The notes under the pieces are model-generated. The model searched no databases. It was not told the DNA's origin and saw only the letters and a program-made list of their open reading frames with translations. A stretch of 35,280 nt of DNA. It comes from an uncultured Desulfobacterales bacterium (GTDB taxonomy: Bacteria > Desulfobacterota > Desulfobacteria > Desulfobacterales > JAFDCJ01). Of the stretch, positions 26,068-34,598 are shown in pieces (position 1 is the first letter of the stretch; each line of letters opens with the position of its first letter). The stretch lies in contig CAMYLH010000009.1 of the NCBI GenBank assembly GCA_947259065.1, positions 1 through 35,280 on the forward strand, given 5' to 3'. Both the position numbers and the translations under genes were made by a program.

Positions 26068-26097
26068 CCCGTCAAAAAATCCTGCTTAATTTAGGGC

Positions 26098-27801
26098 TTA
26101 GTTGTTATTCGGGTTCTCTCTCCCCAGAGCCTTGTAACACTCGGCCGCAAAATGCACCGCCTCTTTTACATCCTGAAATCCAAGGAAATGGGACAAAGCA
26201 TTCTCAAATTCTCCCAGGTTCATCAGGCTGACTCCCATACAAATGTTAAGCTGGGGATCTTCCGGAAAATGGGATAGTCCTTGGGACAGGATATGACATG
26301 ATTCACGGTAGGCGCCCTTTTTCTGGGACAAAATACCGAGTCCCAGATATGCCCTGGCATTGGGATAATACGTCAATGAGCGCCGGTACAATTTTTCAGC
26401 AATGCTGTCTTTGTGTCTTATGGCACCGATTTGGCTATAATCGCCATGATTGAAAGTCATGGCAAGCCTGGAACAAAAACTCGCGTGCAACGGATAGAGG
26501 TCTTCTCTGTCTATTAACTGAAGTGCTTCAGCAAATTCTGGAAGTTTTTCATAAAAAGCCGATCTCAAATTTTGTCCGAAATCGAGTATCATTTCCTGCG
26601 TTAAATCTGGATCGGTCTCAAAATACATGATGTCTTCCGTCCGATTTAGCCAGATATCATCGGTAACCCCCAGACGATGTTTGAAATCCTCATAAAGCCG
26701 GGTTCCCGGGAAAATGTCGAGAATATAGAAAATGGCGCTCAGCGGTTTGATATCTTCGATCAGCGCAATGGTTTCATCTATAGTTTTTCGACTTTCCTGC
26801 GGACAACCGTAAATGAAGTAGGCGCGTGCCATGATACCGTAGTATTGGGTCAGGGAAAAGGCATTTTGGATCTTGGCATTGGTGATTTTTTTTTGAAGAA
26901 ACTTTCTTATTTTTTCCGATCCGCTTTCGACGCCGTAGCTGATCTGAATACAGCCGGCTTTTCTCATCCAGTAAAGGATCTCTTCGCTGACATAATCCAC
27001 GCGGGATATGGCGTTCCAGGTGATATCCAGCTCTTTTTCAATAATTCTTTTACATATATCAATCACCCGTTTCTTGTCGATCGTAAAGGTGTCATCTGAA
27101 AAATAAAAAAAACGGGAGCCTTTTCGATACAGCCGTTCGATTTGATTAACAAAGTAGTCAGCTGAGTGAAAGCGGACATGGCTTCCCCAAAATTGGGGAG
27201 ATCCGCAAAAATTACATTTTCCGGCACAACCACGAGTCAACGACAGGTGCTGATATGAAAAATATTTGGCAGGAACGGGCAAATCATCAAGGCAGCCGAT
27301 GGCTTCGGCTGCCTGCGTCCGGACGGCCTGGCCGTCTTTTCGAAACGCAATTCCATTAATGGTCTCAAGCCCCTGGGTACGATCGGACTCAATGTAATGA
27401 ATTAAATTTAAAAATGTGTACTCCCCCTCGCCGATGACCACATAATCAATCTCGCGAAAATGGGTTAGAAAATGGTCCCATAAAAATGTGGCCCCAATGC
27501 CGCCGAACACGATGGTTGCGCGGGGGTCGATCTGTTTGGCAATTCTGGCAATTTCGATGCCGCCCCAGCGGTTGGCATGCAGGATGGAAAAGCCGATCAC
27601 ATCAGGCTTTTCCGCCTTCAGCACCTCACTGATTTTATGGGGCCTCGTATTGATGTTGTGCCAGTTTAAAATCTCGACATCATATTGATGTTCCTTCAAA
27701 ACAGAGGCCACATAATACACCCCCAGCGGCACGGCCCGCACATCTTCGGCCGTACGCACCCGGTTTTCGAGAAAATAGGGATATACCAGCAGGATTTTCA
27801 T
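26098..27801 (-). CDS. B12-binding-domain radical SAM protein with C-terminal TPR
   Basis: This 567-residue protein has an N-terminal cobalamin-binding-like domain (about 1-135: MKILLVYPYF, DVIGFSILHANRWGG, VFGGIGATF, VIGEGE) and a radical SAM core with CxxxCxxC cluster ligands C192, C196 and C199 in TRGCAGKCNFCGSP. It continues with FFYFSDDTFTIDK and GIQISYGVESGS-like motifs typical of the Elp3/MiaB-type methyltransferase-like radical SAM group. The last 120 residues contain TPR-like repeats (AYLGLGILSQKKGAYRES). I chose ATG 27801 (MKILLVYPYF); a TTG at 27837 would add 12 residues. Its likely role is methylation or C-C bond chemistry on an unknown lipid, peptide or cofactor. No biosynthetic cluster adjoins it. 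Confidence 0.85.
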   Translation of the reverse strand: MKILLVYPYFLENRVRTAEDVRAVPLGVYYVASVLKEHQYDVEILNWHNINTRPHKISEVLKAEKPDVIGFSILHANRWGGIEIARIAKQIDPRATIVFGGIGATFLWDHFLTHFREIDYVVIGEGEYTFLNLIHYIESDRTQGLETINGIAFRKDGQAVRTQAAEAIGCLDDLPVPAKYFSYQHLSLTRGCAGKCNFCGSPQFWGSHVRFHSADYFVNQIERLYRKGSRFFYFSDDTFTIDKKRVIDICKRIIEKELDITWNAISRVDYVSEEILYWMRKAGCIQISYGVESGSEKIRKFLQKKITNAKIQNAFSLTQYYGIMARAYFIYGCPQESRKTIDETIALIEDIKPLSAIFYILDIFPGTRLYEDFKHRLGVTDDIWLNRTEDIMYFETDPDLTQEMILDFGQNLRSAFYEKLPEFAEALQLIDREDLYPLHASFCSRLAMTFNHGDYSQIGAIRHKDSIAEKLYRRSLTYYPNARAYLGLGILSQKKGAYRESCHILSQGLSHFPEDPQLNICMGVSLMNLGEFENALSHFLGFQDVKEAVHFAAECYKALGRENPNNN

Positions 27802-28177
27802 AACAAAAAATTTGGCATTTGAACGCCTGTCTGTCAAGGGTCTGATATTGAATTTAAGATGCAGCGTAACATAATCTCCATTTTTCAGTGAGATAATTCT
27901 TCAGATTGGCTTTACAAATAAGACATCGGCGGTTTTGTAGATGTCACAGGTGCGTCGTTACCGGTTATTTGATGTAGAACGATGGCGCTGGCTTTTCAGG
28001 TCGGATTCTGTTACTGTGCCCGCCATTGTATTTATTAAATAAATAGCCTATACATTTAATGGACGTCGAGTTTAATAAAATCAACAATCAAAACAAATTC
28101 AACCAGTTAAGAAATTCCTGGATTTTATCGGGGATTCTGATGCCTAAAATCAGAAAGGGATAATTCATAATATCAGT
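27802..28177. other. divergent spacer between radical SAM and HAD-AIRS genes
   Basis: This 376-bp AT-rich spacer has no coding potential that I can support. A 7-bp stem-loop TTCTGAT/ATCAGAA (28135-28141 and 28149-28155, loop GCCTAAA) lies 22 bp before the HAD-AIRS ATG and could affect its translation. No clear promoter was seen. Confidence 0.45.
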
Positions 28178-29674
28178 ATGAAAAACGACGCAATCCTCAT
28201 CAAGGCCGTGGCCTTCCATCTCGAAGGCACGCTGATGAATCCGAATATTCATGATGCAACAGCGATAAAAGCCCCAACTGCCAACCTCGCTGCCGAAGCA
28301 GTTTTAGGGTACCTGCGGTCGAAGAACATTCGTCTGGCTATCATCAGCGACGATAGCCTTACGTCCGTTCAAAATAGGCTGGCCAATGTATCCACCCTCA
28401 GCATCTCGGATTTCGATACAATCATAAGCCGGGAAGACCTTCATGCTCACGACCCGGATATCAATGCGGTGGCGCTGGCGGCGCAAAAAATGAAACTATC
28501 GGTGCGTCATGTGATCGCCGTGGCAGCGGACCCTGCGATTCTGCGAGATGCTCGTAAGGTCGGGGCTCTGACCGTGTATTTAGACCCATCAGCACCATCT
28601 GAGAAGATCCGGGTGGATACCGACTTCCAATTGTCACGGCTAACCGAGCTTAAAAACATCGTGCGCCAGGGCATACCTTTGCCCCCCGGAAAACTGCCGA
28701 ATGATCTTCTGCGCGAATATTTAAATCAATTTGTTTTTGATGATCCCTCAATACTTATAAATCCGGGGGTTGGAGAGGACACGGCGGCAGTAAACGTCGT
28801 TTCTGAAGAAGTGTTGGTGCTCAAATCGGATCCCATCACCTTTGCAACGGATTCCATCGGCCAATATGCCGTATTGGTCAATGCCAATGACATTGCAACG
28901 TCAGGGGCGAAACCCCGCTGGCTCCTTACCACGCTGTTGTTCCCATGTGGTGCCACCCCGTATGAAATTCGCAACGTTATAAATGAACTGAAAGCATTCT
29001 GCCGGCAGTGGGATATCACACTTTGCGGCGGTCACACCGAAATTACCGACGCCGTTACCCGGCCGGTGGTAACCGGGATGATGGCGGGAACCGTCGCCAA
29101 AAGTGACTTGATCGATAAACGCAACATGGCACCCGGAGACCGTGTATTGCTGACCAAAGGTGTCGCGGTCGAGGGAACAGCGATCATTGCCAGGGAATTT
29201 GGTGAACGTTTGAAGAATCTCGGCATGACCGATTCTGAAATTGATTCAGGCCGCCAATTTCTGGCGCGTATCAGTATCATCACAGAAGCCCGTATTGCCG
29301 CTGAATCCAGGACGGTCAGCGCCATGCATGATGTCACCGAAGGCGGGCTTGCCACTGCAGCAGAAGAGTTGAGTATCGCCGGCGGATATCGAATTAAAAT
29401 TGATATGGATACCATTCCCGTCTTTTCCGAAACCCGCAAAGTTTGCCGATTGTTGGGTATCGATCCGCTGGGCCTGATCGGTTCCGGCAGTTTATTGATC
29501 TGTTGCCGTCAGACCGGCAGTGAATCACTGATATCGGCAATTCGCAGGGCCGGCATCGATGTGACCTGTATTGGCGAAGTTCAGGAGGAAGGACAGGGAA
29601 TTAGCGCACTGAAAAAAGCGCAACCGACCCAATGGCCCCAGTTTGAGGTAGATGAAATTACGCGGCTTTTTTAA
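28178..29674 (+). CDS. HAD-like (catalytically altered) and AIR-synthase-related fusion protein
   Basis: This is a 498-residue fusion. Residues 1-165 have a HAD fold (VAFHLEGTL, LRLAIISDDS-like motif II, then RHVIAVAADPAILRDARKVGALTVYL at motif IV), but motif I reads F-H14-L-E16-G-T-L, so the nucleophile Asp is His and the acid Asp is Glu. Residues 185-490 are an AIR synthase-related (PurM/HypE/SelD/ThiL) ATP-binding domain: NPGVGEDTAAV, VNANDIATSGAKPRWLL, CGGHTEITDAVTRPVV, MHDVTEGGLATAAEEL, GSGSLLI. It lacks the C-terminal PRIC-type Cys of HypE and has no hydrogenase genes near it, so it is not a normal HypE. The substrate is unknown. No good Shine-Dalgarno directly precedes the ATG. Confidence 0.82.
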   Translation: MKNDAILIKAVAFHLEGTLMNPNIHDATAIKAPTANLAAEAVLGYLRSKNIRLAIISDDSLTSVQNRLANVSTLSISDFDTIISREDLHAHDPDINAVALAAQKMKLSVRHVIAVAADPAILRDARKVGALTVYLDPSAPSEKIRVDTDFQLSRLTELKNIVRQGIPLPPGKLPNDLLREYLNQFVFDDPSILINPGVGEDTAAVNVVSEEVLVLKSDPITFATDSIGQYAVLVNANDIATSGAKPRWLLTTLLFPCGATPYEIRNVINELKAFCRQWDITLCGGHTEITDAVTRPVVTGMMAGTVAKSDLIDKRNMAPGDRVLLTKGVAVEGTAIIAREFGERLKNLGMTDSEIDSGRQFLARISIITEARIAAESRTVSAMHDVTEGGLATAAEELSIAGGYRIKIDMDTIPVFSETRKVCRLLGIDPLGLIGSGSLLICCRQTGSESLISAIRRAGIDVTCIGEVQEEGQGISALKKAQPTQWPQFEVDEITRLF

Positions 29675-29733
29675 AGGATGGCGCAGAAATTGGGGAGCGT
29701 CAGTAAATTGAGCTGTTTGGTTTTTTTCAACCC

Positions 29734-29761
29734 TGAACGCTGAACCTTGAACCCCTCAACC
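29734..29761. repeat. 7-bp tandem array, TGAACCY type (4 units)
   Basis: Four units with strict 7-bp phase read TGAACGC, TGAACCT, TGAACCC, CTCAACC. The array lies between the convergent HAD-AIRS and TetR genes and abuts the TetR stop. Confidence 0.7.
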
Positions 29762-30390
29762 TATATCCTGATGCCTCGGCCAAAAACTTCGAAGGCAAGC
29801 TCAAGTGTCTGTTTGAGATAATCCTTTTCCTCATTGATAAGCCTTTTGCTGGTCAACCAGAGCACGACACCGGAAAATAAGGACCAGAATGTATCGGCCA
29901 GGGCGATCGGGTGACGGTCAATAAAAAGGCCTTGATCGACGCCGTCTTGGAAGATTTTAGCAATCGAACCCAGGGATTTGCGGGATAAATTCTTAATCTC
30001 GGTCATCAACTGAGGTGATAAATTCTTTAACGTCTCGCTCGATTGAAGGTGAAACATATTGATGATGATAAGCGGATCAAACTCGTAGACGTCGTACATG
30101 GCGTCCATCAGGGCTTTTAATTTTTCCTCAGGACCGGCGTCTTTCTCATCGTTGACGTGCTCAACTCGAATAAGAAGATATTGCAGTATCCTGAGAGAAA
30201 GGGAGGCGTAAAGCTCCTCTTTGTTCTTAAAGTATAGGTATAATGTGCCGGGGCTGAGTTCTGCTTCCTGGGCGATATCTTCCATGGTTGCTTTACTAAA
30301 GCCCTTATCTGAAAATACCCGCTTAGCGGCAACCATAATCTGCTGACGCCGTCGCTCCTTTTCTCTTTCCTTGCGCTCTTGGATTCCCAT
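29761..30390 (-). CDS. TetR/AcrR family transcriptional regulator
   Basis: This 209-residue regulator has an N-terminal helix-turn-helix (RRRQQIMVAAKRVFSDKGFS, then KATMEDIAQEAELSPGTLYLYFKNKEELY) and a larger all-helical ligand-binding domain, as in TetR repressors that respond to small lipophilic molecules or fatty acyl-CoA. I chose ATG 30390 (MGIQERKERE), since the 8-residue extension to 30414 lacks a better signal. Its highly charged start is typical. The 43-bp AT-rich stretch upstream (about 30421-30463) could hold its promoter or operator, but I found no convincing palindrome. No target efflux or lipid genes are divergent to it; the upstream gene is the exoribonuclease on the same strand. 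Confidence 0.9.
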   Translation of the reverse strand: MGIQERKEREKERRRQQIMVAAKRVFSDKGFSKATMEDIAQEAELSPGTLYLYFKNKEELYASLSLRILQYLLIRVEHVNDEKDAGPEEKLKALMDAMYDVYEFDPLIIINMFHLQSSETLKNLSPQLMTEIKNLSRKSLGSIAKIFQDGVDQGLFIDRHPIALADTFWSLFSGVVLWLTSKRLINEEKDYLKQTLELAFEVFGRGIRI

Positions 30391-30475
30391 TATACCTGTG
30401 CCCTCTCTGAACAAGGTTTATTTTTAATATATACTATTATTTTATTATACTTATTTTTTCAAGAAAAATATTCCG

Positions 30476-30597
30476 CATTCCCAATTCCGAATTCAAATCC
30501 CTCTGCCCGACCATTCCGCATTCCCTCCGGGGCGTAGGCCCCTATGGCCCCTACGGGCCGGAGGCCACATTCCCAATTCCGAATTCAAATCCCTCTG
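30476..30597. repeat. 30-bp direct repeats flanking a 41-bp imperfect palindrome
   Basis: An identical 30-bp sequence beginning CATTCCCAATTCCGAATTC occurs at 30476-30505 and 30568-30597. Between them lies an imperfect palindrome at 30524-30564 with arms CCTCCGG and CCGGAGG and an inner GTAGG/CCTAC. The second repeat overlaps the start of the CTGYCAT array. Confidence 0.85.
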
Positions 30598-30671
30598 TCA
30601 TCTGTCATCTGCCCTCTGCCATCTGCCATCTGTCATCTGTTATCTGTCCTCAGTCATCTGTTATCTGCCTT
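30595..30671. repeat. 7-bp tandem array, CTGYCAT type (11 units)
   Basis: Eleven units with unbroken 7-bp phase: CTGTCAT, CTGTCAT, CTGCCCT, CTGCCAT, CTGCCAT, CTGTCAT, CTGTTAT, CTGTCCT, CAGTCAT, CTGTTAT, CTGCCTT. The array ends 2 bp before the stop codon of the RNB gene. There are no spacers, so it is not a CRISPR. Confidence 0.9.
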
Positions 30672-30673
30672 CA

Positions 30674-32668
30674 TCACCCAATGTAAACCACGATTTGGTC
30701 TTCCCTGGCCCTGACATTTTGGATGGTCACCTGAATAAGATCTTCGGGCTTTAAAACAAAACCACCGGATATGGGAAGATCGCATTCAACCATATAGTTG
30801 GATAGGAGAATCTGATAATTATTTCGCATTTTTTTCAAAACAATCGCTTCTTCTTTGTCGCCGATGCATTGTTCGAGGTATTTCAAAAGCCAGAACCTGT
30901 GTCGACCAGATTGTATCCGTGACACATTTTGCATGGGCACTCCGAGCCATTGGATTAGCCGGTCCATTTCTTCAGAAGTGTAAGGTTGCTCTAAACCGAG
31001 GGCCGCACGGATCTGCCGCTGGGTAACCAGATCGAAATATTTACGGATCGGCGACGTCGCCGTCACATAAGCATCCAGCCCCAGACCGGAGTGTTTGTCC
31101 GCATGCTGACTCAAAACAAATCGGCTCAAAAATCTTCGCTGCATCCAGTTCTGATACAAGGTTCCCTCATCTCCCCTGTAAAGACGTTCCCTGGGCGCGG
31201 GCTGGGTTCTGAAAATAGCCGGCATGTCATTATCTGCCAGGTATCTGGCCGAAAGCCAGTTGGCTAAAATCATGAGTTCTGCGACAAGCATTCTACCGGG
31301 ACTTTCACGATTGATCTTATTGACGGAAATGGTGCCGTCATCAGCCAGCCACACATTGATTTCCGGCACGGAAATCTGCACGGCACCGGCATCCAGCCGC
31401 CTCTGCCTGAATTTTTGTGCAATTTCTCGCAGAATCATCACATCCTGGTTTTGATCGGCTGCCAGATTGACGTCATAATAGGTGAGCTGGTGTTTGATAT
31501 TGATCAAACTCGGCAGGATTTCATAGTCAATAATTTCCAGTGAGTGGCTCAGATTCACCATCGTACTAATGGCAGGGCGCAATTCGCCGGCCTTCAGGCT
31601 GCATAAACCTTCGGAAAGCTCGGTCGGCAGCATGGATATTTTTTGATCGGGCATATAAATCGAACTACCCCGGGAAAGTGCTTCCTGATCGACCACATCG
31701 CCCTTGTGAACATAATGGCCGACATCAACGATATGGATGCCGAGACGGTAATGATCTCCCACCCTTTCGATGCTGATGGCATCGTCAAAATCAAGGGTGG
31801 ATTGTCCGTCGATAGTCATCAGGGGCAGCGCGGTCAGATCCCTTCGTATCCGATCACCGGAAAAATCCTGAACGGAAAAGGCGAGCTTGCGCGCAGTGCT
31901 CAGAATATCATCGGAAAACACAGTTGAAATCTCATAGCGCAGCAAGTCGATATTTTCGTTCTCATCAAAAACCTTGAGCTTCACAAGAAGTTGAAAAAGC
32001 CCCGTTGTCCCCTCCAGACCTGCTTTGCTGATCATGGCCCGGGCCAATGCGTCCTCTTGGCTGTCCTCGCCAAAAAGAAAATAAGACTTCAATATGCCAA
32101 TTATTTCTTGGGTATCATCCTCTTTAACATCGACAGGCGGCGGCATGTCGTTTAACAGGCGCTTCAACACATCACCACCGAACTCGGCAATCCTGCTTTT
32201 GCGTTCCTCTTCCTGCCGCTGGGCAACTATCCGCGCAACCTTCTCAGCGGAATTGGGAAAAAATTTATCAAGGTTGAATTTAAAGTACAGCCTGTCATCA
32301 AAAAAGGCCCGGATGATGGCCGACTCATGATCACCCGAAGGACTGTCCGGAAAACAAAACTCCGTCATGGTTTCCAAATCGATCCACACCTGCTCCGTAT
32401 TTAATACTTCCCACAGGTCTTTGACGTCCACCTGGCGGATCAGCGCTTTGCGTTTATCGGCAACCCCCTTTAACGTGCTCACCATGTTGTCGCGGCTTAC
32501 GGACATATCAATACGAGCTTTATCCTCATGCAGCAGCCGGCCGGCTGAAAGTTTGACCTCGCGATTATTTTCAGTCAACAGTCTCAACCGTGTATTTTTT
32601 ACTTCCAGGATAACCGCGCACATGATTTTTTGACGATCGATATATTCAACAATGCTCCCTAATTCCAT
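30674..32668 (-). CDS. RNB-domain exoribonuclease (RNase II/R family)
   Basis: This is a 664-residue 3'-5' exoribonuclease of the RNB family. The catalytic signature TIDGQSTLDFDDAISIE (metal-binding Asp cluster) is present. GIHIVDVGHYV, IYMPDQKISMLPTELSEGLCSL, an AELMILANWLSARYL region and the YVTATSPIRKYFDLVTQRQI motif are also canonical. The first 250 residues differ from E. coli RNase II, with a long helical region in place of clear cold-shock domains, and the C-terminus is a short beta domain rather than a long basic S1 tail, so RNA binding may be unusual. The start ATG 32668 gives MELGSIVEYI. It is divergent from the ABC exporter pair, and tetR lies downstream on the same strand. Confidence 0.9.
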   Translation of the reverse strand: MELGSIVEYIDRQKIMCAVILEVKNTRLRLLTENNREVKLSAGRLLHEDKARIDMSVSRDNMVSTLKGVADKRKALIRQVDVKDLWEVLNTEQVWIDLETMTEFCFPDSPSGDHESAIIRAFFDDRLYFKFNLDKFFPNSAEKVARIVAQRQEEERKSRIAEFGGDVLKRLLNDMPPPVDVKEDDTQEIIGILKSYFLFGEDSQEDALARAMISKAGLEGTTGLFQLLVKLKVFDENENIDLLRYEISTVFSDDILSTARKLAFSVQDFSGDRIRRDLTALPLMTIDGQSTLDFDDAISIERVGDHYRLGIHIVDVGHYVHKGDVVDQEALSRGSSIYMPDQKISMLPTELSEGLCSLKAGELRPAISTMVNLSHSLEIIDYEILPSLINIKHQLTYYDVNLAADQNQDVMILREIAQKFRQRRLDAGAVQISVPEINVWLADDGTISVNKINRESPGRMLVAELMILANWLSARYLADNDMPAIFRTQPAPRERLYRGDEGTLYQNWMQRRFLSRFVLSQHADKHSGLGLDAYVTATSPIRKYFDLVTQRQIRAALGLEQPYTSEEMDRLIQWLGVPMQNVSRIQSGRHRFWLLKYLEQCIGDKEEAIVLKKMRNNYQILLSNYMVECDLPISGGFVLKPEDLIQVTIQNVRAREDQIVVYIG

Positions 32669-32793
32669 AGTGATTAAAATAACAAGCTGTCATAACAAAG
32701 TCAATGATTCAAGATCAGCCACTGTGCCCTGCTTAAATTACTTGCAGTTATTTATTACTGCACTTATATTGAGTAACCGGCCGACAGAGACCA

Positions 32794-32835
32794 TTGAGCC
32801 TGTAGCCGCAACGAGCAACCAGCGACCTGCAACCG
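32794..32835. repeat. 7-bp tandem array, GCAACCN type (6 units), next to ABC start codon
   Basis: Units in 7-bp phase are TTGAGCC, TGTAGCC, GCAACGA, GCAACCA, GCGACCT, GCAACCG, followed by GC and the ATG at 32838. The last four are clear; the first two are degenerate. The array replaces the place where a ribosome-binding site should be. Confidence 0.7.
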
Positions 32836-32837
32836 GC

Positions 32838-34598
32838 ATGATGAAGGCTTCAGATCTGATAAAACCTTATTTTATCGAAAATCGCGCGAAAATTTTAATC
32901 GGGCTGCTCAGCCTGATCATCGTCGATTTGCTCCAGCTTTTTATACCCCGCATCATCAAACGGGTGGTCGATGATCTGACGGCATTCGAGTTAGATGGAT
33001 GGCAGCTGCTATCCTATTCACTTTTCATGATTGGTATCGCCATTTTTATCGGCGTCTTTCGCTATATCTGGCGTCGCTGCCTTTTAGGTACTGCCAGGCG
33101 AATCGAAGAGGGACTGAGAAACATGCTGTTTGGCCACCTTCAATGCCTCTCCGCCGCCTATTTCGATGGCATAAAGACCGGCGATCTGATGGCCCATGCC
33201 ACCAATGATATTCAACAAATCCGAATGGCCACCGGCATGGGAATGGTGGCTTTAAATGATGCCATCGTTCTGGGGTTGGCCTCCATCGGTTTCATGGCCT
33301 ACATCAATGTCACGCTTACCGCTTTTGTCCTCATCCCCATGCCCCTGATCGTTGTCAGTACCCGCTTTTTCAGCAGAAAGATGCATCACCGCTATCAGAC
33401 AGTCCAGGCCGCTTTTTCAGATCTCACCGAAGTGATCCGGGAGCGCTTTGCGGGTATTCGCATTATCAAAGCGCATCACCGCAAAGAAGAGGAAGCCGCC
33501 CGGGTGGAAGCCGCATCCAGGAACTATGTCGACATGAACCTCAGATTGGTCAAAATTATCGGCTCCTTTTTTCCAATGATGCTTCTTTTTTCCAATTTGA
33601 GTCTGGCCATCGTTCTTTATCTTGGTGGTCGCAAAACCATCATGCAAGACATTACAGCGGGAGATTTCGTGGCTTTCATCAGTTATCTGGGGCTGCTGAC
33701 CTGGCCGATGATGGCCCTAGGCTGGGTAACCAATCTCATCCAGCGAGGTCGGGCTTCATTGGACCGTATCAATAAAATTTTGCAAACCGTCCCTGAAATC
33801 AGAGACAGTCAAGATGCCGTAACGATTGAAAACGTTCAGGGACAAATTGTTTTTGATAATGTTTCCTTCCGGTATGATAGCGAGCCGTACCAGGAAAAAA
33901 AAGCGACGCTTTCCAAAATCCATTTACATATCGAACCGGGGATGGTGCTGGGCGTTGTCGGCCCTCCCGGTAGCGGTAAATCGACACTTATAAGTCTTAT
34001 TCCAAGACTCTATAACATCCACCGGGGACGAATTCTGTTGGATGGACATGATATTCGCACTCTGAAAATACAAAGCCTGAGATCGCAAATCTCTTTTATT
34101 CCCCAGGAGCCGTTTCTATTTGCCGCAACCATTCGAGAAAACATTACCTTCGGTGATCGACAAATCCCCGAAGACCGTCTTAAAAAAGCCCTCAGAGACG
34201 CTGCCCTGTATGATACAGTTAAAGGCTTTGCGGACGGCTTGGAAACCGTGGTAGGCGAAAAAGGCGTCATTCTATCCGGCGGACAAAAACAGCGCATTGC
34301 CCTCGCCCGCTGCCTGCTGCGGGATAATGCCATTCTGATTCTGGACGATCCTATCAGCCAGGTCGATCTGGAAACCGGCACGACGATCATCAATACGATC
34401 AGGAAATTGGCAGGGCAAAAGACCATCATCATTGTCTCCCATCGTCTTTCCGCCGTCAGTTACGCCGACCGCATCATCACCCTGGATCTGGGACATATTA
34501 CCGAAAGCGGCACCCACCAGCAGTTGCTGGACTCAGACAAATACTACGCCAAAACCTATCATTTGCAGGAAATTGAAGAGGACCTGGATGCAGCATGA
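32838..34598 (+). CDS. ABC exporter half-transporter (MdlA/YheI-like, degenerate catalytic Glu)
   Basis: This 586-residue half-transporter has six membrane segments and an ATPase domain. Walker A is GPPGSGKST, the signature is LSGGQKQRIALARC, Walker B is AILILDDPISQVD and the switch His is IIIVSHRLS. The residue after the Walker B Asp, normally the catalytic Glu, is Asp (LDDP), as in the degenerate subunit of heterodimeric exporters such as MdlA, YheI and TM287. I chose ATG 32838 (MMKASDL); a longer frame from 32652 runs through the divergent promoter area and is not native. A 7-bp repeat array abuts this start and leaves no Shine-Dalgarno. The stop overlaps the next ABC gene by 11 bases, so they should be cotranslated and pair as a heterodimer. 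Confidence 0.9.
   Translation: MMKASDLIKPYFIENRAKILIGLLSLIIVDLLQLFIPRIIKRVVDDLTAFELDGWQLLSYSLFMIGIAIFIGVFRYIWRRCLLGTARRIEEGLRNMLFGHLQCLSAAYFDGIKTGDLMAHATNDIQQIRMATGMGMVALNDAIVLGLASIGFMAYINVTLTAFVLIPMPLIVVSTRFFSRKMHHRYQTVQAAFSDLTEVIRERFAGIRIIKAHHRKEEEAARVEAASRNYVDMNLRLVKIIGSFFPMMLLFSNLSLAIVLYLGGRKTIMQDITAGDFVAFISYLGLLTWPMMALGWVTNLIQRGRASLDRINKILQTVPEIRDSQDAVTIENVQGQIVFDNVSFRYDSEPYQEKKATLSKIHLHIEPGMVLGVVGPPGSGKSTLISLIPRLYNIHRGRILLDGHDIRTLKIQSLRSQISFIPQEPFLFAATIRENITFGDRQIPEDRLKKALRDAALYDTVKGFADGLETVVGEKGVILSGGQKQRIALARCLLRDNAILILDDPISQVDLETGTTIINTIRKLAGQKTIIIVSHRLSAVSYADRIITLDLGHITESGTHQQLLDSDKYYAKTYHLQEIEEDLDAA

Noticed and set aside
28178-29674. hypE hydrogenase maturation gene
   Set aside because: No C-terminal Cys, an N-terminal HAD-like domain, and no hyp or hydrogenase genes nearby.
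30595-30671. CRISPR-like array
   Set aside because: Units are only 7 bp with no unique spacers and no cas genes nearby.
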